Shown: positions 25,206 to 33,282 of the stretch, piece by piece | Numbering within the stretch: the stretch's first letter is position 1 | Layout of the letters: each line of letters begins with the position of its first letter | Assembly (NCBI GenBank): GCA_902780785.1 | Contig: CACZGS010000011.1 | Coordinates: 1-64,000, forward strand | Origin: Oscillospiraceae bacterium | GTDB lineage: Bacteria > Bacillota > Clostridia > Saccharofermentanales > Saccharofermentanaceae | Length of the DNA: 64,000 nucleotides | Direction: 5' to 3' | The notes under the pieces: generated by a model | Seen by the model: only the letters and a program-made list of their open reading frames with translations | Database searches by the model: none | Told to the model about the DNA's origin: nothing | Made by a program: the position numbers and the translations under genes

Positions 25206-27278
25206 TTACTTCTTTAAGATGGACTCCATGATGCTCTTCGGCGTCTCCGCGAAGTGGCTGATCTGCATTACGAACGTACCACGTCCCTGTGTGGAGGAAC
25301 GGAGGTCTGTAGCGTAACCGAACATGTTTGCGAGCGGAACCTCAGCATGTACCTGCTGTGAACCGTTCATAGGCTCGATCTCCTTGATAGCGCCACGGCG
25401 TGCATTAAGTCCGCCGATAACGTCGCCCAAGTACTCATCAGGAACCTCGACGTCTACCTTCATGATAGGCTCGAGGAGGCAAGGATCGCCCTTCTGCATA
25501 CCTGCCTTGAATCCCATGGATCCTGCGATCTTGAAGGCCATTTCTGAGGAGTCGACATCGTGGTAAGAACCGTCATAAACGGTAACCTTAACGTCAACAA
25601 CCGGATAGCCGCCCAAGATACCGGCCTGCATAGCTTCCTGAACACCTGCATCGATAGGAGCAATGAACTGCTTCGGGATACATCCGCCGACTGTAGCGTC
25701 AACGAACTCATAACCCTTACCGGGCTCCTGAGGTTCGAGTCTGAGCCAGCAGTCACCATACTGACCGTGACCACCGGACTGACGTACGAACTTACCCTGA
25801 GCTTCAACAGTTCTTCTGATCGTCTCTTTGTAGGATACCTGAGGTGCGCCTACATTAGCCTCAACCTTGAACTCACGGAACAGACGGTCAACGATGATAT
25901 CGAGGTGAAGCTCACCCATACCTGCGATGATTGTCTGGCCTGTTTCCTGGTTGGTATATGTACGGAACGTCGGGTCTTCTTCTGCGAGCTTCTGAAGAGC
26001 GATGAGCATCTTCTCCTGTGAAGCACGGCTCTTAGGTTCGATAGCAACCTCGATAACCGGCTCAGGGAACTCCATGGACTCGAGGATGATAGGATGATCC
26101 TCGTCGCAGAGTGTGTTACCTGTTGTTGTATCCTTCAGACCGATAGCAGCTGCGATGTCGCCGGAGAATACTTCTGTAATCTCCTTACGCTCGTTAGCGT
26201 GCATCTGAACGATACGTCCGATACGCTCCTTCTTGTTCTTAGATGAGTTAAGAACGTAAGATCCTGCCTCCATAATGCCGGAATAAACTCTGAAGAAGCA
26301 GAGCTTACCGACGAACGGGTCAGTAGCGATCTTGAATGCGAGAGCTGCGAAAGGCTCTTCGTCAGAAGAAGGTCTCTCCTCTTCTTCCTCAGTCTCAGGG
26401 TTAACACCCTTGATTGCAGGAACGTCGAGAGGTGAAGGCATGTAGTCAACGATTGCGTCCAAGAGCATCTGAACGCCCTTGTTTCTCAATGATGTACCGC
26501 ATGTAACCGGAATGAGCTTGCATGAGCAGCAAGCCTTACGGAGTGCAGCCTTGAGTTCCTCGTTGGAGATCTCCTCACCTTCGAGATACTTCTCTGTGAG
26601 CTCGTCATCTGTCTCGCAGATAAGCTCGACCATTTCTTCTCTCTTGCCCTTGATGAAGTCGAGCATGTCAGCAGGAACCTCACGGTCCTCATACTGCATA
26701 CCGTCCTCTGAAGTGTAAACCTCAGCACGGAGAGTAATAAGGTCGATAATGCCCTGGAAGTTGTCTTCCTTACCGATAGGGTACTGAATAGCAACAGGGA
26801 CATTCTTAAGTCTGTCGCGGATCATGTCGCAAACATGCTCAAAGTTTGCGCCGATGATGTCCATCTTGTTGACGAAAACCATTCTCGGAACACCGTAGTG
26901 CTCAGCCTGTCTCCAAACTGTTTCCGTCTGCGGCTCAACGCCGCCTCTTGCAGACATAACCGTAACGGCACCATCGAGTACACGGAGTGAACGCTCAACT
27001 TCTACTGTGAAGTCAACGTGGCCGGGAGTGTCGATGATGTTGATTCTGTGGCCCTTCCAGGGAGCTGTTGTAGCTGCGGAGGTAATCGTGATACCTCTCT
27101 CCTGCTCCTGAACCATCCAGTCCATGGTAGCAGCACCTTCGTGAACCTCACCCATCTTACGGTTAACGCCGGAGTAATAAAGAATTCTCTCGGTAGTTGT
27201 TGTCTTACCGGCGTCGATGTGAGCCATAATACCGATGTTTCTGGTCTTCTCAAGCGGATATGCTCTTGTTGTAGCCAT
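25206..27278 (-). CDS. fusA: Translation elongation factor G
   Basis: 690 aa, standard length. GTPase motifs are [20 protein letters not shown] (G1), [12 protein letters not shown] (switch I), DTPGHVDF (G3) and NKMD (G4). Later domains include YRPQ-like [20 protein letters not shown] and domain IV/V segments [20 protein letters not shown] and [10 protein letters not shown]. It drives translocation of tRNA and mRNA on the ribosome and acts in ribosome recycling. AAAGGA lies about 11 bases before the ATG. It follows rpsG by 29 bases in the str operon. Confidence 0.98.
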   Translation of the reverse strand: MATTRAYPLEKTRNIGIMAHIDAGKTTTTERILYYSGVNRKMGEVHEGAATMDWMVQEQERGITITSAATTAPWKGHRINIIDTPGHVDFTVEVERSLRVLDGAVTVMSARGGVEPQTETVWRQAEHYGVPRMVFVNKMDIIGANFEHVCDMIRDRLKNVPVAIQYPIGKEDNFQGIIDLITLRAEVYTSEDGMQYEDREVPADMLDFIKGKREEMVELICETDDELTEKYLEGEEISNEELKAALRKACCSCKLIPVTCGTSLRNKGVQMLLDAIVDYMPSPLDVPAIKGVNPETEEEEERPSSDEEPFAALAFKIATDPFVGKLCFFRVYSGIMEAGSYVLNSSKNKKERIGRIVQMHANERKEITEVFSGDIAAAIGLKDTTTGNTLCDEDHPIILESMEFPEPVIEVAIEPKSRASQEKMLIALQKLAEEDPTFRTYTNQETGQTIIAGMGELHLDIIVDRLFREFKVEANVGAPQVSYKETIRRTVEAQGKFVRQSGGHGQYGDCWLRLEPQEPGKGYEFVDATVGGCIPKQFIAPIDAGVQEAMQAGILGGYPVVDVKVTVYDGSYHDVDSSEMAFKIAGSMGFKAGMQKGDPCLLEPIMKVDVEVPDEYLGDVIGGLNARRGAIKEIEPMNGSQQVHAEVPLANMFGYATDLRSSTQGRGTFVMQISHFAETPKSIMESILKK

Positions 27279-27307
27279 TAGTATTAATGTCCTTTCTTAA
27301 CCGGTGA

Positions 27308-27778
27308 TTAACGATTGAAATGCGCGAAAGCCTTGTTAGCCTCAGCCATTCTGTGCATCTCTTCTTTTCTCTTGAATGCTCCGCCTGTCTCGTTTGCTGC
27401 ATCCATAAGCTCAGCAGCAAGGCGCTCCTTCATGGTGCGCTCGGATCTGTTTCTCGAGTACTGAACGATCCAGCGAAGACCTAATGTCTGTCTTCTCTCA
27501 GGCTTAACATCCATAGGGATCTGATAGTTAGCACCACCAACACGGCGTGCTTTGCACTCGAGGGTGGGCATTACGTTAGCAAGAGCCTTTCTGAATACTT
27601 CGAGGGGCTCTTCATTTGTGCGCTCTTTGATGATATCGAAGGCGCCGTATGTAATTTTTTGAGCTACGCCCTTCTTGCCGTCTAACATGATGTTGTTGAT
27701 AAGCTTACTTACTACAACGTCATTGTAGACAGGATCCGGAAGAACCGTTCTCTTTGGGGTATTGCCTTTTCTTGGCAC
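27308..27778 (-). CDS. rpsG: 30S ribosomal protein S7
   Basis: 156 aa, GTG start at 27778 with AGGAGGG upstream. It begins [20 protein letters not shown] and contains [24 protein letters not shown] (conserved RNA-binding stretch, near 75-98) and [21 protein letters not shown] at the end. It binds the 3' major domain of 16S rRNA and nucleates assembly of the small-subunit head. The gap to rpsL is long for this pair (177 bases) and holds no other gene. Confidence 0.98.
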   Translation of the reverse strand: MPRKGNTPKRTVLPDPVYNDVVVSKLINNIMLDGKKGVAQKITYGAFDIIKERTNEEPLEVFRKALANVMPTLECKARRVGGANYQIPMDVKPERRQTLGLRWIVQYSRNRSERTMKERLAAELMDAANETGGAFKRKEEMHRMAEANKAFAHFNR

Positions 27779-27930
27779 TTTGCTTCCCTCCTAACATGAT
27801 TATTAAAGTTTTACTGTCTAAAACTTGAAACCATAGGTACTCACGTTTCAGTTGTTCTTGTGGACCGTGTTAAGCGTCTCAGTCAGGCAATGTCCATATA
27901 TGAACAATGTACTGATCACTTATGTCCAAC

Positions 27931-27953
27931 CCCTGCGAAAAAATCTTTCGCGG
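27931..27953 (-). other. Hairpin just after rpsL
   Basis: CCC-T-GCGAAA pairs with TTTCGC-GGG directly after the rpsL stop. There is no T-run, so it may be an mRNA-processing or stabilising structure within the operon and not a terminator. Confidence 0.45.
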
Positions 27954-27955
27954 GA

Positions 27956-28384
27956 TTACTTCTTAACCTTAGCAGCCTTCGGCTTCTTAGCGCCGTACTT
28001 AGATCTGCCCTGCTGACGATCAGCAACGCCGGCTGTATCAAGTGTGCCTCTTACGATGTGATAACGTACACCAGGGAGGTCCTTAACACGTCCGCCTCTG
28101 ATAAGTACAACAGAGTGCTCCTGAAGGTTGTGTCCGATTCCCGGAATATAAGCAGTAACCTCGTAGCCATTTGTAAGACGAACTCTTGCTACCTTACGAA
28201 GAGCTGAATTAGGCTTCTTAGGTGTTGTTGTCTTAACAACTGTGCAAACGCCGCGCTTTTGAGGCGAATCAAGATTTGTCTGCTTGTTTCTGATGGTATT
28301 CATCGAGAACTGAAGCGCCGGGGAAGCAGACTTGAATGTCTTGGACTGTCTGCCGGACTTAACCAATTGATTGAACGTTGGCAT
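27956..28384 (-). CDS. rpsL: 30S ribosomal protein S12
   Basis: 142 aa from the ATG at 28384, chosen because AGGAGATG lies upstream and S12 proteins begin [12 protein letters not shown]. The open frame extends 21 codons further but that is not conserved. It contains [19 protein letters not shown] and [18 protein letters not shown], the two loops at the decoding centre. The Lys residues whose mutation gives streptomycin resistance are present in the usual sensitive form. The basic tail is [17 protein letters not shown]. It is the first gene of the str operon, behind a near-consensus promoter. Confidence 0.97.
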   Translation of the reverse strand: MPTFNQLVKSGRQSKTFKSASPALQFSMNTIRNKQTNLDSPQKRGVCTVVKTTTPKKPNSALRKVARVRLTNGYEVTAYIPGIGHNLQEHSVVLIRGGRVKDLPGVRYHIVRGTLDTAGVADRQQGRSKYGAKKPKAAKVKK

Positions 28385-28450
28385 CAATACATCTCCTTTC
28401 TTTATTTTTACGCGCAAATATGAGCACAAAGTCCCCTTTGCGAGCAATTA

Positions 28451-28479
28451 AGTATACACCCGCATATTTTGAATGTAAA
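28451..28479 (-). promoter_or_regulatory. Promoter of the str operon
   Basis: On the minus strand TTTACA (28479-28474), 17 bases, TATACT (28456-28451), giving a leader of about 60 bases before the rpsL ATG. Confidence 0.75.
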
Positions 28480-28658
28480 CTGCCAATTTTATTGGGGTCT
28501 TGAAGCTGTCTTTGCCGTCCCTTTTTCGAGGGGTTCGATAATAATACCAAAAAAGCATAAAAAATTGACTGTCAAACCCAAAATTTCTTATTCACTTATC
28601 GGGGCAAACCCTATATACTTACTAAGGTTATTTTTTAATTACAAGGAGTGTGACTTCA

Positions 28659-30044
28659 ATGAAAGTAAAAATCACAGAAACCGTGCTGCGTGACTCACAG
28701 CAGTCGCTCATCGCAACACGTATGCCGTTCTCCGATTTCGAGGGCATCCTTGAGACTTTGGACAACGCCGGCTACTACTCACTCGAGTGCTGGGGCGGCG
28801 CAACATTCGACTCATGCCTCAGATATCTGGACGAGGATCCGTGGGAGAGACTTAGAAAGATCAAGGCAGTCTGCAAGAAGACTCCCCTTCAGATGCTCAT
28901 CCGCGGTCAGAACATTTTAGGCTACAAGCATTATCCCGATGACGTCGTAAGACTCTTCTGCCGCAAGGCTGCAGAGAATGGTATGGATATCTTCCGTATC
29001 TTCGACGCGCTCAATGATTTCAGAAACATTGAAGTCTGCATTGACGAGGTAAAGAAGTGCGGCAAACATGCACAGGGCTGCATCTGCTACACAACTTCAC
29101 CTGTACATACAATCGAGAAGTACGTTGAAATGTGCAAGGAACTTGAGCGCATGGGCGTTGACTCCATCGCTATCAAGGACATGGCAGGCATCTGCTCACC
29201 TAAGGAAGCTTATGATCTCATCAAGGCTATCAAGGGTGCAAACATCAAAGTACCTCTCTTCTTCCACACACACCACACAACAGGCATGGGTCCTATGACT
29301 CTCCTTAAGGCTGTTGAAGCAGGTGTTGACGGAATCGACTGCGCTATCTCCACAATGGCAGGCGGCACATCACAGCCCGCTACTGAGACAATGGCTTACA
29401 CACTTAAGCAGTTCGGCTATGACTCAGGTCTTGATATGGACAAGCTCAAGGAGATTGCTGATTACTTCGTACCCGTAAGAAAGAAGTTCCTTGACAACGG
29501 CACTCTCAATCCTACAGTCATGGGCATCAAGGCTGACATCCTCAAGTATCAGGTTCCGGGCGGAATGCTCTCCAACATGATCGCTAACCTTAAGGATATG
29601 CACGCTCTCGATAAGTTCGACGAAGCACTCGCTGAGATCCCTGCAGTACGTAAGGACATGGGTTATCCCCCGCTCGTTACACCTCTCTCTCAGATGGTTG
29701 GTAACCAGGCAGTCCAGAACGTTCTCTTGGGCGAGAGATATAAGAACATCTCCAAGGAGATCAAGGCTTACCTCCGCGGCGAATACGGCAGAGCACCGGG
29801 CGAAGTTAACCAGGAACTCATCGACAGATGCTGGAAGCCTGAAGAACTCGTTCAGGGCAGATATGCTGATTCACTTGAGCCCGTTTTCGAGAAGACAAAG
29901 AAGGAACTTGGCGATAAGGCAAGATCCGACGAGGATGTCCTCTCCTACATCGCTTTCCCTCAGGTTGCTGAGAAGTTCTTCGCAGCACGTGAAGAGAAAG
30001 AATCCAACACAGTTAACTACACCATCGAGAAGAAGGAGGATTGA
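28659..30044 (+). CDS. oadA: Oxaloacetate decarboxylase alpha subunit (carboxyltransferase)
   Basis: 461 aa from the ATG at 28659, with AAGGAG 10 bases upstream. The HMGL/pyruvate-carboxylase-like TIM barrel shows KITETVLRDSQQSLIATRM (opening strand, metal-binding Asp), DIFRIFDALND, SIAIKDMAGICSP (carboxyl-transfer Lys) and FFHTHHTTGMGP (metal-binding HxH). The conserved PYC/OadA domain follows to about residue 440. The C-terminus has no biotinyl domain. The biotin carrier is a separate gene two positions downstream. It transfers CO2 from oxaloacetate to biotin, giving pyruvate, in the cytoplasm. A related role on another substrate cannot be excluded, but barrel and operon fit oxaloacetate. 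Confidence 0.92.
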   Translation: MKVKITETVLRDSQQSLIATRMPFSDFEGILETLDNAGYYSLECWGGATFDSCLRYLDEDPWERLRKIKAVCKKTPLQMLIRGQNILGYKHYPDDVVRLFCRKAAENGMDIFRIFDALNDFRNIEVCIDEVKKCGKHAQGCICYTTSPVHTIEKYVEMCKELERMGVDSIAIKDMAGICSPKEAYDLIKAIKGANIKVPLFFHTHHTTGMGPMTLLKAVEAGVDGIDCAISTMAGGTSQPATETMAYTLKQFGYDSGLDMDKLKEIADYFVPVRKKFLDNGTLNPTVMGIKADILKYQVPGGMLSNMIANLKDMHALDKFDEALAEIPAVRKDMGYPPLVTPLSQMVGNQAVQNVLLGERYKNISKEIKAYLRGEYGRAPGEVNQELIDRCWKPEELVQGRYADSLEPVFEKTKKELGDKARSDEDVLSYIAFPQVAEKFFAAREEKESNTVNYTIEKKED

Positions 30045-30046
30045 TT

Positions 30047-30424
30047 ATGAATCCTTATGTTCAGTTGGCTGTAGAGCGCGGAACACATCTCTCAACTTCT
30101 GAGATGCTCCTCAACGCCGGCATCGTTATCCTCGTGGTATTCGGTGTGCTCTTCCTGATGTACATCCTGATCTCACTTTCAGGAAAGATCATCCAGGGCA
30201 TCACGAAGCTCGGCGCCAAGGAAGAACCCGCCAAGGCAGCTCCTGCCGCTGCAGCACCCGCTGCTCCTGCAGCTCCCGAAGAGATCTATTCTTCCGGATC
30301 ATTGAAGCTTAAGAACTGTGATGAGAAGACCGCTGCCATGATCATGGCAATCGTCGCTGATGACTCAGGAATCCCGCTCGAAGAGCTCGTATTCAAGTCA
30401 ATCAAGTTGGTCGAAAAAGATTAA
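30047..30424 (+). CDS. oadG: Oxaloacetate decarboxylase gamma subunit
   Basis: 125 aa from the ATG at 30047, with AAGGAGGA just upstream. The alternative TTG at 30041 is too close to that site. One membrane segment (about 22-45, IVILVVFGVLFLMYILISL) is followed by an Ala/Pro hinge (about 60-80) and a soluble C-terminal domain beginning EEIYSSGSLKLKNCDEKTA. This is the layout of OadG, which anchors the soluble alpha subunit to the membrane beta subunit. It is coupled to oadA by a 2-base gap. Confidence 0.88.
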   Translation: MNPYVQLAVERGTHLSTSEMLLNAGIVILVVFGVLFLMYILISLSGKIIQGITKLGAKEEPAKAAPAAAAPAAPAAPEEIYSSGSLKLKNCDEKTAAMIMAIVADDSGIPLEELVFKSIKLVEKD

Positions 30425-30436
30425 AGGAGAACATCC

Positions 30437-30832
30437 ATGATTTATAACGTAACTATCAACGATAAAGTTTATGAGGTAGAAGTCGAGAAAGGCAAGGCCA
30501 ATCTCATCAAGACAACTGCTGTTGTAGCTGCTGCACCTGCAGCTGCTCCCGCTCCTGCTGCCGCACCCGCTGCTGCTCCGGCTCCCGCCGCTGCTCCCGC
30601 TGCCGCTGCTGCTGCAGGCACAACACCTGTTAACTCACCTATGCCCGGTACGATCCTTGACGTTAAGGTCGCTGTCGGCCAAGCAGTTAAGGAAGGCGAG
30701 CTCGTTTGCATCCTCGAGGCTATGAAGATGGAGAACGAGATCTATGCACCTTGCTCCGGTTCAGTTGCTCAGGTTCTCGTAACAAAGGGCCAGTCTGTTG
30801 ACACAGGCACACCTTTGGTAACGATTTCTTGA
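30437..30832 (+). CDS. Biotin carboxyl carrier protein of the decarboxylase pump
   Basis: 131 aa. Residues 1-30 form a small strand domain (MIYNVTINDKVYEVEVEKGK). Residues 31-62 are an almost pure Ala/Pro hinge. Residues 63-131 are a biotinyl domain with EAMKMENEI, in which the second Lys is biotinylated, and NSPMPGTILDVKV at its start. The flexible hinge lets biotin swing between the alpha site and the membrane beta subunit. Comparable separate carriers exist in methylmalonyl-CoA and glutaconyl-CoA decarboxylases. Gap to oadG 12 bases, to oadB 17 bases. Confidence 0.93.
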   Translation: MIYNVTINDKVYEVEVEKGKANLIKTTAVVAAAPAAAPAPAAAPAAAPAPAAAPAAAAAAGTTPVNSPMPGTILDVKVAVGQAVKEGELVCILEAMKMENEIYAPCSGSVAQVLVTKGQSVDTGTPLVTIS

Positions 30833-30849
30833 TCAGGGGGTAGCAGGTA

Positions 30850-32043
30850 ATGTTAGAAGTATTAAAAAATCTGTGGGAGACCTCAGGTATTGCCACAATG
30901 TCGTGGCAGCAGGGCGTGATGATCCTCATCTCGTTCATCCTGTTCTATCTCGCAATCAAGAAGCAGTATGAGCCTTTGCTCTTACTCCCTATCGCATTCG
31001 GTATGCTCCTTACAAACCTCCCTTGGCCCGGCGGCGGAATCTTCCACCCCGAGTGGTTCCAGGGCGACATCAACTGGGAAGCATTGGGCGGCGGATATCA
31101 TGACGCAGCTGGCAACCACATCGATCCGGGTCTTTTCGACTTCTTATACATCGGCGTTAAGATGGATATCTTCCCCTGCCTTATCTTCATGGCAGTAGGC
31201 GCTATGACAGACTTCGGACCCCTGATCTCCAGACCTTCATCCTTCTTCATGGGTGCAGGCGCTCAGTTCGGTATCTCCTTCGCATTCGTAGTAGCTTGCC
31301 TCCTGGGCTTCGATCCTCAGGGCGCTGCTTCTATCGGTATCATCGGCGGTGCTGACGGCCCGACAGCTATCTATCTCACATCCAAGCTCGCACCTGAGCT
31401 CTTAGGCGCTATCGCCATCGCAGCTTACTCATACATGGCCCTGATCCCTATGATCCAGCCGCCTATTATGAAGCTGCTTACAACAAAGAAGATGCGCCAG
31501 GTAAAGATGGAGCAGACAAGACCTGTCTCCAAGGCAGAAAAGATCTGCTTCCCTATCATCGTAACAGTTGTTTGCGTTCTCATCCTTCCTTCCGTTGCAC
31601 CTCTCCTCGGCTGCCTCATGCTTGGTAACCTCTTCAGAGAATCCGGTGTTACAGAGCGTCTTTCCGACACAGCACAGAACGCAATGTGCAATATCGTAAC
31701 GATCTTCCTCGGTACATCCGTTGGTGCTACAGCAGTTGGTGCTAACTTCCTCAAGCTCGAGACAGTTAAGATCATCATCATCGGCCTTTGCGCTTTCGCC
31801 TTCGCTACAGTCGGCGGACTCCTCATCGGTATCGTTATGTACTTCCTGTCCGGCAAGAAGATCAACCCGCTCATCGGCGCAGCAGGCGTTTCCGCCGTTC
31901 CTATGGCAGCACGTGTTGCTTCCAAGGTTGGCCAGAAGGAAAATCCTTCCAACTTCCTGCTCATGCACGCCATGGGTCCTAACGTAGCAGGCGTTATCGG
32001 TTCTGCAGTTGCTGCAGGCATCCTGCTCACACTCTTCGGCTGA
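30850..32043 (+). CDS. oadB: Na+-pumping carboxybiotin decarboxylase beta subunit
   Basis: 397 aa, about ten membrane segments, standard length. Diagnostic stretches are IGIIGGADGPTAIYLTSKLA (Na+-site Asp), AYSYMALIPMIQPPIMKLLT, NIVTIFLGTSVGATAVGANF and PSNFLLMHAMGPNVAGVIGS. It decarboxylates carboxybiotin and couples this to Na+ export, so the operon makes a Na+ gradient from fermentation. AGG-rich upstream sequence (GGGGGTAGCAGG) serves as ribosome site. It is the last gene of the operon and is followed by a strong terminator. Confidence 0.95.
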   Translation: MLEVLKNLWETSGIATMSWQQGVMILISFILFYLAIKKQYEPLLLLPIAFGMLLTNLPWPGGGIFHPEWFQGDINWEALGGGYHDAAGNHIDPGLFDFLYIGVKMDIFPCLIFMAVGAMTDFGPLISRPSSFFMGAGAQFGISFAFVVACLLGFDPQGAASIGIIGGADGPTAIYLTSKLAPELLGAIAIAAYSYMALIPMIQPPIMKLLTTKKMRQVKMEQTRPVSKAEKICFPIIVTVVCVLILPSVAPLLGCLMLGNLFRESGVTERLSDTAQNAMCNIVTIFLGTSVGATAVGANFLKLETVKIIIIGLCAFAFATVGGLLIGIVMYFLSGKKINPLIGAAGVSAVPMAARVASKVGQKENPSNFLLMHAMGPNVAGVIGSAVAAGILLTLFG

Positions 32044-32082
32044 TAACCTTCAGCACTTAAGAGTTGTAATTAAATAACCTAT

Positions 32083-32113
32083 AGAGGCTGTCCTTGCGGG
32101 CAGCCTCTTTTAG
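32083..32113 (+). terminator. Intrinsic terminator of the oad operon
   Basis: AGAGGCTGTCC, loop TTG, CGGGCAGCCTCT followed by TTTAGTTG, about 40 bases past the oadB stop. Confidence 0.9.
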
Positions 32114-32201
32114 TTGTGTGGGAAGATATGCGTCCTTAGTACCGCATGGTAATAGTAGTATTTTATCTTTAAAGCGGTTTTGGGCTGTTTTCGCGCTTTT
32201 T

Positions 32202-32270
32202 GGCTTGTCGGTTTTTGTCGTGTTTTGTCGGATTTGTTCACATAAAACCGACAAAGCCGTGGTTTATAAT
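32202..32270 (+). promoter_or_regulatory. Iteron-like repeats, inverted repeat and TATAAT upstream of the orphan nuclease-like gene
   Basis: Three contiguous decamers of the form TGTCG(N5) lie at 32206-32215, 32216-32225 and 32226-32235, with an inverted CGACA at 32250-32254. GGCTTGTCGGTTTT (32202-32215) and AAAACCGACAAAGCC (32244-32258) form a near-perfect inverted repeat. TATAAT at 32265-32270 is 6 bases before the ATG, so the transcript would begin at or next to the start codon. No good -35 hexamer is seen, as expected of an activator-dependent or weak promoter. Confidence 0.55.
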
Positions 32271-32276
32271 CGCGGC

Positions 32277-33077
32277 ATGGAATACTTAGACAGATACATA
32301 CCAAAAGAGTATTTGGCTCTTAAGATAAACTTCTGCAAGAGACGACTGGAACAGTTGCCGAAAGTTAAGCTGTGCGAATACTATGTTTCAGGAGTTGCAG
32401 TAAAGAGACTTATGGTTGGTAAACACAGATATAATCTCGCTTCTGCAACCGGTCAAAAATACTATGCGATTGGAATTGAGCGGAAGAAAAGAGAACAACA
32501 GCTTCAGATCTATCTGGCTATTTGGGATAGTCACTATAAAGGTGAACCTCTTACAGAATGTGCTCCTCACAAGATCACCCGTACATTACGTGTATCTACT
32601 GACAAATGTGTAATTTTGAATAAAGCGTTTTTCGACAGCCTTGAAAACGATGCTAATAAAGATCATCCCAAATACAGTAATTACTTTTTTAATGGAATAT
32701 ACTACCGCTCTGCTGCAGAACGGGATATAGCTATTTTCTATACAGAAATGGGAATACCTTTTAAGTATGAACCTAACATTACTCTGTTTGGACTGAACAA
32801 ACCTATCCACACAGATTTCGTTATATATATTGAAGAGCTGGATACTTGTATCTTTCACGAACATTTCGGAATGAAAGACTCGTCAGACTATTTGAGAACA
32901 ACTAAAGTCAAGTATGGAAACTACACTAATGCGGGACTAATTCCTGAACTGGATATTCTGTTCACACATGATGTTGAAGACATGCCGTTTGACATCAGGT
33001 ATCTGCCTGCAAAACTTAATACCGCAATTTATGGACTTACAATAATGCCCATCCCGCAAGGTGTAATCACCACATAA
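32277..33077 (+). CDS. Orphan PD-(D/E)XK-nuclease-like protein
   Basis: 266 aa from the ATG at 32277. The frame is open upstream to 32094, but that part crosses the oad terminator and is unlikely to be translated. The C-terminal half fits a restriction-endonuclease-like core: SAAERDIAIFYTEMGIPFKY (Glu on the first helix, near 145), then HTDFVIYIEELDTCIFHEHF (Asp near 183, Glu near 195, in D-x(n)-ExH form), GM and Tyr-rich helices, then LDILFTHD. The N-terminal 120 residues are a basic, Tyr-rich region. No ribosome site is visible upstream. Base composition is more AT-rich than neighbours, and repeats flank the gene on both sides, which suggests horizontal acquisition. Catalytic activity and target are unproven. 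Confidence 0.7.
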   Translation: MEYLDRYIPKEYLALKINFCKRRLEQLPKVKLCEYYVSGVAVKRLMVGKHRYNLASATGQKYYAIGIERKKREQQLQIYLAIWDSHYKGEPLTECAPHKITRTLRVSTDKCVILNKAFFDSLENDANKDHPKYSNYFFNGIYYRSAAERDIAIFYTEMGIPFKYEPNITLFGLNKPIHTDFVIYIEELDTCIFHEHFGMKDSSDYLRTTKVKYGNYTNAGLIPELDILFTHDVEDMPFDIRYLPAKLNTAIYGLTIMPIPQGVITT

Positions 33078-33101
33078 GATTGCTAGATTATTGCAAAACG
33101 A

Positions 33102-33190
33102 CCCCTGTTTTAGCAATAAAATCAGCAAAACGAAGTGGTTTTGCTAAAATCCTTGCCAATTTACCCCCAGTTTTAGCAAGATTTCAGCAA
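33102..33190. repeat. Direct and inverted repeat cluster after the orphan gene
   Basis: Two copies of a 26-base unit, CCCC-(T/A)G-TTTTAGCAA followed by A-rich or T-rich bases and TCAGCAA, at 33102-33127 and 33165-33190. Between them, GTTTTGCTAAAATCC (33138-33152) is an inverted copy of the core. This lies inside a 205-base gap and has no T-run typical of a terminator. Confidence 0.65.
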
Positions 33191-33224
33191 TAGCGGTTTG
33201 GACTGTATTTCGAGTGCTCGAAAA

Positions 33225-33261
33225 TTAAAAACCCCTCCGGAAGGGATCCTTCCGAAGGGGC
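33225..33261 (-). terminator. Intrinsic terminator of the SPFH gene
   Basis: On the minus strand GCCCCTTCGGAAGG, ATC, CCTTCCGGAGGGG followed by TTTTTAATTTT, about 20 bases past the stop. Confidence 0.9.
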
Positions 33262-33282
33262 AAAACGTTTTAAATGTTTAGA

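Noticed and set aside
30501-30620. Possible simple-sequence repeat or frameshift hot spot in the biotin carrier
   Set aside because: It is the usual Ala/Pro hinge, in frame and varied in codon use.
31425-32030. Long minus-strand frames opposite oadB
   Set aside because: oadB is a full-length conserved gene. The opposite frames lack ribosome sites and resemble nothing.
32094-32276. Upstream extension of the orphan nuclease-like gene
   Set aside because: It would start inside the oad terminator and run through the repeats. The ATG at 32277 fits the conserved part.
33102-33190. CRISPR-like array
   Set aside because: Only two direct copies and one inverted, with no regular spacers and no cas genes.
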